NCBI RefSeq assembly: GCF_039544105.1
Contig: NZ_BAABLA010000119.1
DNA: 64,000 nt
From: Haloechinothrix_A salitolerans
GTDB lineage: Bacteria; Actinomycetota; Actinomycetes; Mycobacteriales; Pseudonocardiaceae
Strand: one strand, 5' to 3'
Each line of letters opens with the position of its first letter. Position 1 is the first letter of the stretch. Below are positions 23,759 through 32,993 of this stretch, one piece after another. Below the pieces are notes generated by a model. It was given only the letters and a program-made list of their open reading frames with translations, did no database searches and was not told the DNA's origin. The translations under genes and the position numbers were made by a program.

Positions 23759-24988
23759 TCAGAACTGACCGCAGTTGCTCGTCGCGGGTTTGCCGGTGAA
23801 GCGGTCGTTGAGCCAGTTGGCCGCGTTCGACGGCGCCGAGTTCATGCCCATGACGTGCGACAAGTACGGACCCCACACGGTCAGGTCCTTGAACTGAACA
23901 GCGGCACCCTTGCCGCACCAGTCCTTGGCCATCTGCTTGCCCTGCTCGTAGGGCAGCACATCGTCCACCGGCGCGTGCTCGACCAGCGTTGGCACCTCAG
24001 GCTTGATGCTGCCACGCTGATTCTCCGCCACGATCTCCTTGAACGGCGACTGATCCAAGTAGTGGGCGACCGGCTTGCCATCCTTGGTCAGCGTGCTGGT
24101 GTCGGTATACCAGTAGCCGAAAACGGCGTCCAGCGTGCACTTCGTCCGGAGATCCATGAACGCCTGCGCGCCCTTCTCGTTGGCCAACTCGAGCATCTTG
24201 GCCTCCGGGTACGCCTCGTTGATGCCGATCAGCGCGAAGCCGAGGAATCCGGCATACATGCTGCCGTCCAGTGTCTCGGCCAGCATCCCCAAATCGGCCA
24301 CCGGCGCGCCCGCGTAAGCGCCCTTGATATCCAGTTCGGGGGCATAGCTCTCGGCCAGTTCGGCAGCCGCCGCGGACGCCCCGCCGCCTTGCGAGTAGCC
24401 AGCGATACCCAGCGGTGCGTCCTTATCGAGCCCAGCGTCCGGCAAGCGCTGAGCCGCCCGCAACACGTCCAACACGGCGTGGCCCTCCGCGGCCCGCATC
24501 ACGTACGTGTGCTCGCCCGGCGTACCAAGCCCCTGGTAGTCGGTCTGGGCGACGGCAAACCCCTTGTTCAGCAACGTGTCCACGAAGCTGTTCTGGTAAC
24601 CGGACGCCATATCCTGCTGACCTTCCCCAGCCAACGTCTTCGACGGCGCACACTGATCACCCATACCCGCGGTGAACGGCGCGTACGCCACGATCGGCCG
24701 CGGACCGCCACCACTCCACTGCTTGTCCGGCACGATGACCGACCCGGTAACCGCGATCCGCTCGTCCTTAACATCCCTGGTCAGGTACATGATCCGAGTG
24801 GACGTGGCGTTGTTGTACTTCGATGGCTGCGACTTGATGATGTCGCCGTCCTGCCCGCTTGGCAGCGGAGACGGCGGACTGTAGAACCCTTCATCGGCGC
24901 TGGCCGAGGGCACCACGGCCGTGACGAGGGCCGCGACGAGCACGGCTGACGCGGCGGCGAACATGCCGCGGCGAGTTGTCATACGCAT
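23759..24988 (-). CDS. Secreted lipase (LIP family, alpha/beta hydrolase)
   Basis: The protein has 409 residues. A twin-arginine-like signal peptide (MTTRRGMFAAASAVLVAALVTAV, cleavage near ASADE) precedes a secretory-lipase domain: TRIMYLTRDVKDERIAVTGSVIVP, FAVAQTDYQGLGTPGEHTYV, nucleophile motif GYSQGG, then VPTLVEHAPVDDVLPYEQG (Asp region) and LSHVMGM (His). These enzymes hydrolyse lipids or esters outside the cell. ATG 24988 with AGAAGGAGAA upstream is chosen over a start at 25015. A terminator follows. It is monocistronic. Confidence 0.88.
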   Translation of the reverse strand: MRMTTRRGMFAAASAVLVAALVTAVVPSASADEGFYSPPSPLPSGQDGDIIKSQPSKYNNATSTRIMYLTRDVKDERIAVTGSVIVPDKQWSGGGPRPIVAYAPFTAGMGDQCAPSKTLAGEGQQDMASGYQNSFVDTLLNKGFAVAQTDYQGLGTPGEHTYVMRAAEGHAVLDVLRAAQRLPDAGLDKDAPLGIAGYSQGGGASAAAAELAESYAPELDIKGAYAGAPVADLGMLAETLDGSMYAGFLGFALIGINEAYPEAKMLELANEKGAQAFMDLRTKCTLDAVFGYWYTDTSTLTKDGKPVAHYLDQSPFKEIVAENQRGSIKPEVPTLVEHAPVDDVLPYEQGKQMAKDWCGKGAAVQFKDLTVWGPYLSHVMGMNSAPSNAANWLNDRFTGKPATSNCGQF

Positions 24989-25310
24989 GGTTCTCCTTCT
25001 CCCGTGAAAAGCCACCCAGAAAGCGGCAGCGGAATAATCGTGACTTGGGGAAGGCTCGCGCGGTCAATTCATGAACGGCAGCGAAATAATCCTTCGATTG
25101 ATCCGATAAGTGCTGCTCAGGACGACACTAAGCGGAGCACAAGAAACGCGGAATAAACTGAGGCATGCTCACATTTGAGCGGCACTCACACCGCTCAAAT
25201 AATTCTCGCGGACTTCCGAAATCGGTCAGGCTCGCCGACCGCGTGATCAAGCTGCACGAAGGGCACGGAAGCGGGTAAAGCCTCGCCCCAGGTTCGCGAA
25301 CCCAGGGAGG
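24989..25310. other. Non-coding gap between lipase and response regulator
   Basis: There is no protein-like reading frame. The stretch holds the lipase ribosome site and promoter region, the hairpin at 25173-25200, and a 12-bp perfect palindrome GGTTCGCGAACC (25291-25302) just after the response-regulator stop. The first 150 bp next to the lipase are moderately AT-rich with several GAATAAT-like segments. Confidence 0.6.
25173..25200 (-). terminator. Hairpin downstream of the two-component operon
   Basis: ATTTGAGCGG (25173-25182) and CCGCTCAAAT (25191-25200) form a perfect 10-bp stem with an 8-nt loop CACTCACA. It is about 110 bp past the response-regulator stop, so it can be a terminator for that operon. 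An operator for the lipase gene is the alternative. Confidence 0.55.
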
Positions 25311-25982
25311 TCACCGGCCGATCCAGTGGTAGCGGCGTTCCGGGCGGCCCGCGTTGCCGTACCGGAGCCGGACCTCGGAGAGGCCGGATTCGGCGAAGAA
25401 CTCAAGGTACCTGCGGGCGCTGACCCGGGACACTCCCGTGTGCGCGGCGCACTCGCTGGCCGAGAGCCCCTCTTCGGCGTCCCGCAGCGCGTCCCGTACG
25501 AGGTCCGCGGTCTGTTCGCTGAGTCCCTTCGGCATCGACGGTCTCGAGCGGCCGCCGCCGAACACCCGGTCGATGTCCGCTTGGCTCGGCGAGGTGATCT
25601 CCCGCAGCTCGCGGTGTTTCTCGGCGTACTCAGACAGGCGGTCGCTCAACGCGGCCGAGTCGAACGGCTTGACGATGTAATGCACCGCCCCGCCGCGCAG
25701 GGCGTCGCGGACGGTGTCCGCATCCCGTGCGGCGGTAATGACGAGAACGTCGACTGGGGTGGATTCACTCGCCCGCAGCTGTCGCAGCACCTCGATCCCG
25801 CTCATGTCCGGCAGGTAGATGTCGAGCAGGACGAGATCCGGCTTGAGCCGTTCGACGAGCGTGAGCGCGTCGGCACCGGTGTGGGCCTCAGCGACCACGG
25901 CGAAACCGGGCGTCCGTTCCACAAGACCACGGTGAACCCTCGCCACCATGAAATCGTCGTCGACGACGAGGACCCGGATCAC
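25311..25982 (-). CDS. CitB/DcuR-family response regulator
   Basis: The 223-residue protein has a receiver domain (residues 1-120: VLVVDDDFMVARVH with the acidic pocket, LDIYLPDMSG phospho-Asp, VITAARD, VKPFD) and a C-terminal HTH (DALRDAEEGLSASECAAHTGVSRVSARRYLEF). The layout is that of CitB, DcuR and DctR regulators of carboxylate transport. GTG 25982 overlaps the kinase stop (GTGA), which decides the start over 26036. It should activate the divergent tripartite tricarboxylate transporter operon on sensing its substrate. Confidence 0.9.
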   Translation of the reverse strand: MIRVLVVDDDFMVARVHRGLVERTPGFAVVAEAHTGADALTLVERLKPDLVLLDIYLPDMSGIEVLRQLRASESTPVDVLVITAARDADTVRDALRGGAVHYIVKPFDSAALSDRLSEYAEKHRELREITSPSQADIDRVFGGGRSRPSMPKGLSEQTADLVRDALRDAEEGLSASECAAHTGVSRVSARRYLEFFAESGLSEVRLRYGNAGRPERRYHWIGR

Positions 25983-27571
25983 GCCCGACCTCCTCCCGTC
26001 GCGCGGGGCAATCGCGCGACGAACTCGGTCCCCCATGAACTGCCTTCGCCGGGCGACTCCACTGTCAGGCGACCTCCCCGACGTTCGCAGATGACGCGGA
26101 TCAACGCGAGCCCGAATCCCCTGCCATCGGTTCCCACACCGTCCTTTGTGGAGAACCCGCGCTGGAAGATTTTCTCCCGCAACTCGTCCGGCACGCCCGC
26201 ACCGGAGTCGCGCACACGGATCGCCACGTCGTTCTCGGACTCGGTGAGCTGTACCTCGACGACGCCAGGGCGCGCGGCTTCGAGTCCATTGTCGACCAGG
26301 TTTCCGACCACGGTGACCAGATCCGCCGAGAGGTCCTCATCCAGCGGACCCAGTGACGTGTCGTCGTGCACTCGCAAGGTGCAGCCCTGCTCGGTAGCAA
26401 GGCTGCCCTTGGCGATCAGGAGTGCCGCGACCGACGGGTCGGCGACGCGCGATGTCACCTCGTGCGAGAGCTCGGCGCGCGTGCCCGATACCCGGCTGAC
26501 ATAGTGCCTGACCTCGTCATACTCCTGAAGTTCCAGCAAGCCGGCGATGGCGTGCAGCTGGTTGCTGAACTCGTGCGCCTGCGCTCGAAGGGCTTCCGTC
26601 GTCGTCCTGGTGACGTCCAGCTCGTTGCGTAGCGCGATGAGGTCGGTGCGGTCCCGCATAGTGGTGACCGAGCCGACCGGCTCGCCGTCGGTCACAAGGG
26701 GCATCCGGTTCAGCGTGACGATGCGATCGCCGATGGCCACGATCCGGTCGCCGTCTCCGGAGTCCTCGGTGAGCGCGTCGTAGAGGCCCGGTGGGATCGC
26801 GAGGTCCTCGAGGCGACGGCCCCTGGCCCGCGACGGCAGCCCGAGCAGCGGGATCGCCGCGTCGCTGATCAGTGTCACCCGATTCTCGGTGTCCAGTCCG
26901 ATGACACCCTCCTTGATCCCGTGGAGCATGGCCTCCCGATGTTCGACGAGACGAGTGATCTCGACGGGCTCAAGGCCGAGGGTTTGCCGCTTCACCCGTC
27001 GCGCGAGCAGCAGCGAGCCAGCGACGCCGAGCACTCCGGCGACGCCAAGGTAGACCAGCAGGCTTGGCGCCGCCGTGATCAGCCGCTCGCCCAGCGGTGG
27101 GTAGCGGCGCCCTGTCGCGACCACGCCGACGACCGCGGCACTCGCGACTACCGGGACATGGGCGGTGACGAACCGGTGACCGTCCGCTGTGGTCATCCCT
27201 GTCCAGGCCTGCCCGCTCAGCACCGGGCTGTCCGCGAGGTCGAGGCGATCACCGATCGCGGTGGGATTGGGCGATGCCAAGATGCGCCGGTCGGCGTCGG
27301 TGATGACGACGTAGTCCGCCCCTGACAAGGCACGCAAGCGGTCAGCGGCCGGCGGCAGGATGCCTTGCTTCGATGTGTCCGTGAGCGCGACGCGGATCGC
27401 CTCGGTGGACGCGCCGGTCTCGGCGATCGCACGCATCCGTTGGCTCTCCGACTGACGGAACCCGATGTCGAACTGGGCGAGCGACACCCCGGTCACCGCG
27501 ATGAGCACCAGCACGATGATCGTGAGCTGCAGGGCGAGAAGCTGCCCAGCGAGAGTCAACCGTGGTCGCAC
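25979..27571 (-). CDS. CitA/DcuS-family sensor histidine kinase
   Basis: The protein has 530 residues. A first membrane helix (LLALQLTIIVLVLIAVTGVSL) and a second (about 175-195) flank a periplasmic PASTA/PDC-type sensor region (MRAIAETGASTEAIR to HVPVVASAAVVG). A PAS domain follows (about 215-310, AMLHGIKEGVIGLDTENRVTLI). The phosphoacceptor helix is RAQAHEFSNQLHAIAGLLELQ and the ATPase domain has NLVDNGLEAA, DSGAGVP and GRGFGLALI. CitA/DcuS kinases sense external citrate or dicarboxylates. GTG 27571 is used. It is coupled to the response regulator and divergent from the tct operon it presumably controls. Confidence 0.9.
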   Translation of the reverse strand: MRPRLTLAGQLLALQLTIIVLVLIAVTGVSLAQFDIGFRQSESQRMRAIAETGASTEAIRVALTDTSKQGILPPAADRLRALSGADYVVITDADRRILASPNPTAIGDRLDLADSPVLSGQAWTGMTTADGHRFVTAHVPVVASAAVVGVVATGRRYPPLGERLITAAPSLLVYLGVAGVLGVAGSLLLARRVKRQTLGLEPVEITRLVEHREAMLHGIKEGVIGLDTENRVTLISDAAIPLLGLPSRARGRRLEDLAIPPGLYDALTEDSGDGDRIVAIGDRIVTLNRMPLVTDGEPVGSVTTMRDRTDLIALRNELDVTRTTTEALRAQAHEFSNQLHAIAGLLELQEYDEVRHYVSRVSGTRAELSHEVTSRVADPSVAALLIAKGSLATEQGCTLRVHDDTSLGPLDEDLSADLVTVVGNLVDNGLEAARPGVVEVQLTESENDVAIRVRDSGAGVPDELREKIFQRGFSTKDGVGTDGRGFGLALIRVICERRGGRLTVESPGEGSSWGTEFVARLPRATGGGRA

Positions 27572-27611
27572 GCTCAGAGATTCCCACGTCCGGAACCGCC
27601 TGACCAGTGAA

Positions 27612-27653
27612 CACTACGAACACAACGACGTCTACGAGCACTACTCCCACTAC
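27612..27653 (+). promoter_or_regulatory. CACTAC repeats in the tct promoter region
   Basis: CACTAC occurs at 27612-27617, 27639-27644 and 27648-27653, with the related TCTACG at 27631. The copies lie in the 157 bp between the divergent sensor kinase and the first tctC, where a CitB-type regulator would bind. Only the repeats are seen; binding is inferred. Confidence 0.4.
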
Positions 27654-27728
27654 GCACAGAAGGGTTCACCGACGACACGTCCTCCCGTAACTCTGTGTGG
27701 CAGTTCACACAGACGTGAGGAGACAACG

Positions 27729-28742
27729 ATGTTTCGGATGTTTCGACGGTTTCGAACTCGCCCGCTCATCGCGGGAGCGGCGGCCGCGTCGCTGTTTGCG
27801 GTGTCCGCGTGTGGCGCCAGCCAAGCGGGCGATGACGCGAACTGGACGCCGAGCCAGCCGATCGAGATGGTCGCGCCCGCCGAGACCGGCGGCGGCTGGG
27901 ACACCCTGGCGCGTTCGGCGAGCCGCATCCTGGAGGACACCGGGAAGATCGACCAGGACATGCAGGTGATCAACAAGCCTGGCGCTGGCGGCGCGATCGG
28001 TTGGGCATACGTCGCGGGCAACGCGGGTGACCCGCACAAGCTTTTCGTGACAAGCCCACCGATCGTGCTCGTTCCGCTCGCGGGGCAGTCGGAGGTCGAT
28101 CACACCGACTTCACCCCGATCGCCCGCCTCGCCACCGACTACGCGGCGTACCTCGTGCCGGCGGACTCCCCGCTGAAGTCATTCGACGACCTCGTCACCA
28201 AGCTCAAGGAGAATCCCGCGTCGCTGAGCATCGCGGGCGGTTCGGCTCCGGGCAGCATGGACCACGTCGCCGTCGCGGGCGCGGCGAACGCAGCGGGAGT
28301 CGACGCTTCCAACCTGAAGTACGTGCCCTTCGACGGCGGCGGCGAGGCAACGACCGCACTGCTCGGCGGTCACGTGGACGTGGCGGTCAGCGGAGCGGGC
28401 GAGATCACCGAACTGGCCAAGAGCGGCAAGGTCCGGGTGCTCTCGGTCTCGTCCGACGAGCGGCTCGACACGCTGCCTGACGTGCCGACGCTGAAAGAAG
28501 CGGGTGTCGACTACACCTACGACATCTGGCGTGGCGTGATGGGACCCGCTGACCTCACCGACGGCCAGGTCGCCTATTACGAGTCCAAGTTCGAGGAACT
28601 CACCAAGACCGACGCCTGGCGGACCGAGATCGCCAAGTACGGCTGGGCGGACTCGTACCTCGGCAGCGACGAGTTCGGGACCTTCCTCGACGAGCAGAAG
28701 AACGCCACCGCCGACATCCTCGGCGAGATCGGGCTGCGGTAG
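27729..28742 (+). CDS. tctC: Tripartite tricarboxylate transporter substrate-binding lipoprotein 1 (TctC)
   Basis: The protein has 337 residues. A basic N-terminus and lipoprotein signal (AAAASLFAVSACGAS, lipobox VSAC) precede a TctC fold: IEMVAPAETGGGWDTLARSASRIL, NKPGAGGAIGWAYVAG, LSIAGGSAPGSMDHVAVA, KYVPFDGGGEATTALLGGHVDVAVSG. TctC proteins capture citrate or other carboxylates for the TctAB membrane pair. ATG 27729 is preceded by GAGGAGA. It is first of four genes, divergent from the CitAB-type regulators. A second, distinct binding protein ends the operon. Confidence 0.92.
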   Translation: MFRMFRRFRTRPLIAGAAAASLFAVSACGASQAGDDANWTPSQPIEMVAPAETGGGWDTLARSASRILEDTGKIDQDMQVINKPGAGGAIGWAYVAGNAGDPHKLFVTSPPIVLVPLAGQSEVDHTDFTPIARLATDYAAYLVPADSPLKSFDDLVTKLKENPASLSIAGGSAPGSMDHVAVAGAANAAGVDASNLKYVPFDGGGEATTALLGGHVDVAVSGAGEITELAKSGKVRVLSVSSDERLDTLPDVPTLKEAGVDYTYDIWRGVMGPADLTDGQVAYYESKFEELTKTDAWRTEIAKYGWADSYLGSDEFGTFLDEQKNATADILGEIGLR

Positions 28743-28753
28743 GGGTCCGCGCC

Positions 28754-29275
28754 ATGACACGCTTCCAGTTCTCCAACCGCACCATAGCGATCGCGATCGC
28801 CGCGTTCGCCGTCGCGTACCTGGTCGCGGCCTTCCGCATGCCGGACTTCGCCGCGGTGGACCTGCCGGTGCAGTCGTACACCCTGCCGCGCTGGCTCGGC
28901 ATCGCGCTACTGGTGCTTGCCGTGGCGCTGTTCTTCGAACGCACTGAACGACCGACGGACGCGCCGTCCGACACCCACGACGCGGACGAGCAAGCCCAGC
29001 CCGCTCCGGCCACCTCGGCACGGCTGGGCAGGCTGGGCAGCCCCGCGGCGGAGATCGGTCTGTTCGTCGGGTCGCTCGGCCTGTACGTGCTCGCCTTCGA
29101 GCCACTGGGATTCGTGCTGGCCACCGCGCTCTACCTCGCCGCCCTGACCTGGTACCTCGGCTACCCGAGGCACCTGGTCAACGGCGTGGTCAGCGTCGCT
29201 GTCCCGTTGGTGCTGTACCTGACGATGTCCGTCGGCCTTGACGTCGCGCTGCCGACCGGTCCGTTGCCGCTGTAG
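28754..29275 (+). CDS. tctB: Tripartite tricarboxylate transporter small membrane subunit (TctB)
   Basis: The 173-residue protein has four hydrophobic segments (residues 10-28, 46-62, 92-125, 137-165), the usual TctB topology. Between helices 2 and 3 is a charged loop (FERTERPTDAPSDTHDADEQ), longer than in many family members. TctB is the poorly conserved small subunit that pairs with TctA. Its position between tctC and tctA, with 11- and 12-bp gaps, supports the call. Confidence 0.88.
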   Translation: MTRFQFSNRTIAIAIAAFAVAYLVAAFRMPDFAAVDLPVQSYTLPRWLGIALLVLAVALFFERTERPTDAPSDTHDADEQAQPAPATSARLGRLGSPAAEIGLFVGSLGLYVLAFEPLGFVLATALYLAALTWYLGYPRHLVNGVVSVAVPLVLYLTMSVGLDVALPTGPLPL

Positions 29276-29287
29276 AGGAGCCCTGAC

Positions 29288-30832
29288 ATGGAAGCCATCA
29301 ACCAGCTGGTCGCCGGGTTCGGTGTCGCTCTGCTGCCGGAGAACCTCCTCTTCGTGTTCATCGGGGTACTCGCGGGCACGATCATCGGCATCCTGCCCGG
29401 CCTCGGGCCGATGAGCGCGATCGCGCTCATGATCCCGGTGGCGTTCGGCATGGACCCCACCACCGCGATCATCATGCTCGCCGGGGTGTACTACGGGGCG
29501 ATCTTCGGCGGCTCGACATCGTCGATCCTGCTCAACGCACCAGGCGTCGCGGGGACGGTCGCCACGTCGTTCGACGGCTATCCGATGGCCCGCAACGGCC
29601 AGGCGGGCAAGGCGCTGGCCATCGCGGCGATCTCATCGTTCATCGGCGGCACCATCGGCGTCGTCGGGCTGATGCTGCTCGCCCCGACCCTGGCGGGTTT
29701 TGCCACGAGCTTCGGACCCGCCGAGTACTTCGCGCTAATGGTGCTCGGCCTGACGGCGGTCGTGACGCTGTCCGGCAAGAACATCAACAAGGGGCTGATC
29801 GCCGCGATCGTCGGGGTGATCATCGCCCTGGTGGGTATCGACACGCAGACGGCTGCGCCTCGGTTCACGTTCGGGCTGCCCGAGCTGTTCGAGGGGATTG
29901 ACTTCCTCATCGTGGCGCTCGGCGTGTTCGCGCTCGCCGAGGTGCTGGTGCTGCTCAGCAAGCGCGGCAAGAACAGCGAGCTGCGCAAGGTCACCTCGCT
30001 GCGACTGACGCGTAAGGAAGCCGCGACGATGACACCGCCGACGGTGCGCGGCTCGGTGCTCGGGTTCTTCACCGGGGTGCTTCCCGGTGCGGGGGCGACC
30101 GTGGCCTCGTTCCTGTCCTACTCGTTCGAGAAGCGCATCGCCAGGGACGGCGCCACTTTCGGCAAGGGCAACATCAAGGGTGTCGCGGCGCCCGAGTCCG
30201 CCAACAACGCGGCGTGCGTCGGTTCGTTCGTTCCGCTGCTCACGCTCGGCGTACCCGGATCAGGCACGACGGCGATCTTGCTCGGCGCACTGCTCGTGCT
30301 CAACGTGCAGCCTGGGCCGCTGCTGCTGACCGACCGGCCCGAGGTGTTCTGGGGCGTAGTGGCCAGCATGTACGTCGGGACCATCGTGCTACTGGTGCTG
30401 AACCTGCCGCTGATCCCGCTGTTCGCCAAGGTACTGCGCATGCCGAGGGCGATGCTGCTGCCGCTGGTCGTGGTGTTCTGCGTGGTCGGCGTCTACGGCA
30501 TCAGCTTCAGCACCTTTGACCTGTGGCTGCTGCTCGGCTTCGGTGTGCTCGGCTTTTTGATGCGGGCCAACGACTTCCCGGCGGCACCGCTCATCCTTGG
30601 TCTCATCCTTGGCGGGCTCATGGAGAAGTCCATGCGCCAGGCGTTGCAGATCTCCGGAGGCGATTGGACGGTGTTCGTCACCAAGCCGATCCCGGCGGTC
30701 CTCTTCGGCTTGGCGATCCTGTCGCTGCTACCGGCCGCGATCGGAATGCTCCGGCGGCGCGGGACCGGCCGCGCCGTGCGGGACAATCGGAACGTGGAGA
30801 AGGCTGAGCAAGAGGAGACACTGGTGTCATGA
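29288..30832 (+). CDS. tctA: Tripartite tricarboxylate transporter large membrane subunit (TctA)
   Basis: This 514-residue protein has about 12 helices. TctA hallmarks are present in both halves: GVLAGTIIGILPGLGPMSAIALMIP with YYGAIFGGSTSSILLNAPG, and GFFTGVLPGAGATVASFLSYSFEKR with GVAAPESANNAA and LTLGVPGSGTTAILLGAL. It is the transport channel, driven by ion gradients. GAGGAG lies 8 bp before the ATG, and the 3' end overlaps the second tctC by ATGA. The C-terminus has a charged tail (NVEKAEQEETLVS). Confidence 0.95.
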   Translation: MEAINQLVAGFGVALLPENLLFVFIGVLAGTIIGILPGLGPMSAIALMIPVAFGMDPTTAIIMLAGVYYGAIFGGSTSSILLNAPGVAGTVATSFDGYPMARNGQAGKALAIAAISSFIGGTIGVVGLMLLAPTLAGFATSFGPAEYFALMVLGLTAVVTLSGKNINKGLIAAIVGVIIALVGIDTQTAAPRFTFGLPELFEGIDFLIVALGVFALAEVLVLLSKRGKNSELRKVTSLRLTRKEAATMTPPTVRGSVLGFFTGVLPGAGATVASFLSYSFEKRIARDGATFGKGNIKGVAAPESANNAACVGSFVPLLTLGVPGSGTTAILLGALLVLNVQPGPLLLTDRPEVFWGVVASMYVGTIVLLVLNLPLIPLFAKVLRMPRAMLLPLVVVFCVVGVYGISFSTFDLWLLLGFGVLGFLMRANDFPAAPLILGLILGGLMEKSMRQALQISGGDWTVFVTKPIPAVLFGLAILSLLPAAIGMLRRRGTGRAVRDNRNVEKAEQEETLVS

Positions 30833-31806
30833 GGACTGCTCGGCGCTTCGCCGCCGTCATCGCCGCACTCGCCCTTGGTGGGTGCGCGGTGGGCGGCGAA
30901 ACGGCGCAGGACCGGATGCGTGTCTTCGTGCCGACTCCGCCTGGCGGCGGGTACGACATGACGGCGCGCATCCTCGCCGCCGCCGCGGAGGATTCCGGCG
31001 TCACCGCGCGTGTCGACGTGGTCAACCTGCCTGGCGACCGGGGTATGGCCGCGCTCAGCAGGGCGCGGTTCGAGCAGGGCGACGGGTCCCTTCTGCTGCA
31101 GATGGGTCTTGGTCTGCTCGCCAACGCGCACCTCGCTGGACTCGACGACGCGGTCGACGAACTCACTCCGGTGGCCAGGGTGATCGAGGAGGCCGAAGCC
31201 GTCGTCGTGACCCGCGACTCGCGATACCACACCCTCGATGAGTTGGTCACCGAACTGCGTGAGCATCCAGCGCGGCTCACCGTCGGCGGCGGTTCGGAGC
31301 CGGGCGGGCCCGACCATCTGGCGGCGATGCTGCTGGCGCGGGGCGTCGGCGTGGCGCCGACCGATGTCAAGTACCGCCCCTACGACGGCGGCGGTGAGAT
31401 GCTGGCGGCGCTGCTCACCGGAGATGTGGACTTCGCACTCACCGGAGCGGCGGAGAACCTTCAGGCGATCCGGGCGGGCGAAGTGCGGGTGCTCGGCGTG
31501 ACGGGCGCGCGCCGAGTACCCGGTATCGACGCCCCGACACTCATCGAGTCCGGCATCGACGTCGAGTTCATGAACTGGCGCGGGCTGCTGGCCCCGCCCG
31601 ATCTGACCGCCACCGAGCATGCCGCCACCGTCGCGGCGCTCGAAGCCATGCGATCCTCACCCACATGGCAGGAGGCGGTCGCGAAGCACGGATGGACCGA
31701 CGCCTTCCTCACCGGAACGGAATTCGACGCGTTCGTCGCCGCGGAACAACGTCGGATCGCCGCATTGCTCGACGACCTTGGCGTCAGCCAACGCGACGAT
31801 GGTTAA
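30829..31806 (+). CDS. Tripartite tricarboxylate transporter substrate-binding lipoprotein 2 (TctC paralogue)
   Basis: The protein has 325 residues. Its lipoprotein signal (IAALALGGCAVGG) and TctC domain align motif by motif with the first TctC (MRVFVPTPPGGGYDMTARIL, LTVGGGSEPGGPDHLAAM, KYRPYDGGGEMLAALLTGDVDFALTG), but overall identity is clearly low. It overlaps tctA by ATGA. Two binding proteins in one tct operon suggest two ligands feeding one channel, or one protein acting as an extracytoplasmic ligand sensor, as BctC does for BctDE. That last role would suit the adjacent sensor kinase. Confidence 0.88.
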   Translation: MRTARRFAAVIAALALGGCAVGGETAQDRMRVFVPTPPGGGYDMTARILAAAAEDSGVTARVDVVNLPGDRGMAALSRARFEQGDGSLLLQMGLGLLANAHLAGLDDAVDELTPVARVIEEAEAVVVTRDSRYHTLDELVTELREHPARLTVGGGSEPGGPDHLAAMLLARGVGVAPTDVKYRPYDGGGEMLAALLTGDVDFALTGAAENLQAIRAGEVRVLGVTGARRVPGIDAPTLIESGIDVEFMNWRGLLAPPDLTATEHAATVAALEAMRSSPTWQEAVAKHGWTDAFLTGTEFDAFVAAEQRRIAALLDDLGVSQRDDG

Positions 31807-31833
31807 GCCGACTGAGCGGCCGGATCTCACCGG

Positions 31834-32340
31834 CTACGGTGTGACCGGGTCGTTGGCCAAGGACAGCTGCGCGAGCAGGTCCCTGCCCTTCTCCGCGTTC
31901 CGTGGCTCGCAAAGCACGTCGTACCGCCCAGCGACGAACTGGGTTTGAGACTCGAAGTCGCGGCGGCCCTTCAGCGACGCGTAGCTGGCGGCGGCGAACG
32001 TCGTGGCGAATGAGACACCGGCGACCAGGCCGACGAGCAGCGGCGGCAACATCGGGCCGGGTGTGAACAGGCTGAGCAGCAGTCCAACGAACAGACCGAA
32101 CCATGCGCCGGAGGCGGCACCGCCGAGCAGCACCCGGGGCCACGTCAGGCGAGCGGTGACGCGTTCGACGATCAGCGGATCGACCCCGACGATCGTGACG
32201 TCGTGGACCGGAAACTCACTGTCGGCGAGATAGTCCACCGCGCGTTGCGCTTCCGCGTACGTCGCGTACGAACCGATAGGCCATCCGCTTGGCGGTGTGG
32301 GGAGAGTGGCAAGTCCGCCAGCGAACGGTGACGTGTTCAT
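31834..32340 (-). CDS. YflT-type general stress membrane protein
   Basis: The protein has 168 residues. The N-terminal YflT/GSP17M-like fold (PIGSYATYAEAQRAVDYLADSEFPVHDVTIVGVD, about 20-55) resembles general stress proteins. It is followed by a two-helix hydrophobic segment (LLGGAASGAWFGLFVGLLLSLF, LLVGLVAGVSFATTFAAASYA) and a short cytosolic tail that returns to the fold (AGRYDVLCEP). ATG 32340 has a perfect AGGAGGT, which decides it over 32403. It lies next to hsp20 in the same direction, fitting a stress-response pair. The exact biochemical role is unknown. Confidence 0.8.
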   Translation of the reverse strand: MNTSPFAGGLATLPTPPSGWPIGSYATYAEAQRAVDYLADSEFPVHDVTIVGVDPLIVERVTARLTWPRVLLGGAASGAWFGLFVGLLLSLFTPGPMLPPLLVGLVAGVSFATTFAAASYASLKGRRDFESQTQFVAGRYDVLCEPRNAEKGRDLLAQLSLANDPVTP

Positions 32341-32436
32341 GAGCCACCTCCTGCTGGGAAACAGGGCATCGTTGACGGCGTCTCCCGGCGCGCTAGGCAC
32401 CACTGGCCGGGAGACGTGATCGATGATGCGGGGTAA

Positions 32437-32892
32437 TCATCCTTGGGTAATCGCGATGCGGCGGGGTTTGGCCGCGTCGGACTTCGGCGCCCGTACGGTC
32501 AGCACCCCATCGGAAAGCGTGGCGTCGATCTTGTCCGCGTCAACATCGCGCGGCAGCGTCACGCTGTAGCGGAACTGGCCGGTACGGCGCGTGCGGTGAC
32601 GGAACCAGCCCTGACGCTCCTTCTCCGTGCGCTCGCCGGTGATCGTCAACTCGCTGCCGGACAGGTCGATCGTGATGTCGTTCCGCTTGACACCAGGCAG
32701 GTCCACCTCGACCACGTAGGCATCATCGGTCTCGGACACGTCCGCCAGCGGTGACCACGAGGACCAGCCGTCACCGATCCGACCAAGCATCGTGTCCATC
32801 CAGCGACCCATCTGCGCATGGAGATCCTCGAACTCGCGGAACGGGTCCCACCGCCCCACATCGCGGTTCGATCGGACAACTGGCAGAGACAT
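32437..32892 (-). CDS. Hsp20/alpha-crystallin small heat-shock protein
   Basis: The protein has 150 residues. The N-terminal arm contains WDPFREFEDLHAQMGRWMDTML. The alpha-crystallin domain (about 48-140) has SPLADVSETDDAYVVEVDLPGVKRNDI, ELTITGERTEKE and the A-x-x-x-n-GVLTV-type end (KIDATLSDGVLTVRAPK). The C-terminal IxI-like motif is RRIAITQG. It forms ATP-independent chaperone oligomers. ATG 32892 with GAGGAGGT is the start. A perfect HAIR operator about 100 bp upstream predicts HspR repression with induction on heat shock. Confidence 0.95.
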   Translation of the reverse strand: MSLPVVRSNRDVGRWDPFREFEDLHAQMGRWMDTMLGRIGDGWSSWSPLADVSETDDAYVVEVDLPGVKRNDITIDLSGSELTITGERTEKERQGWFRHRTRRTGQFRYSVTLPRDVDADKIDATLSDGVLTVRAPKSDAAKPRRIAITQG

Positions 32893-32993
32893 AGGCACCT
32901 CCTCAACGGTCACGGGTGATAGTTCGCTCTGCCCGGCGCCGCCGAGCTAGAGCTTTCACCCATAGATACGTACTTGCGCGCGTCAGTGTTCCC

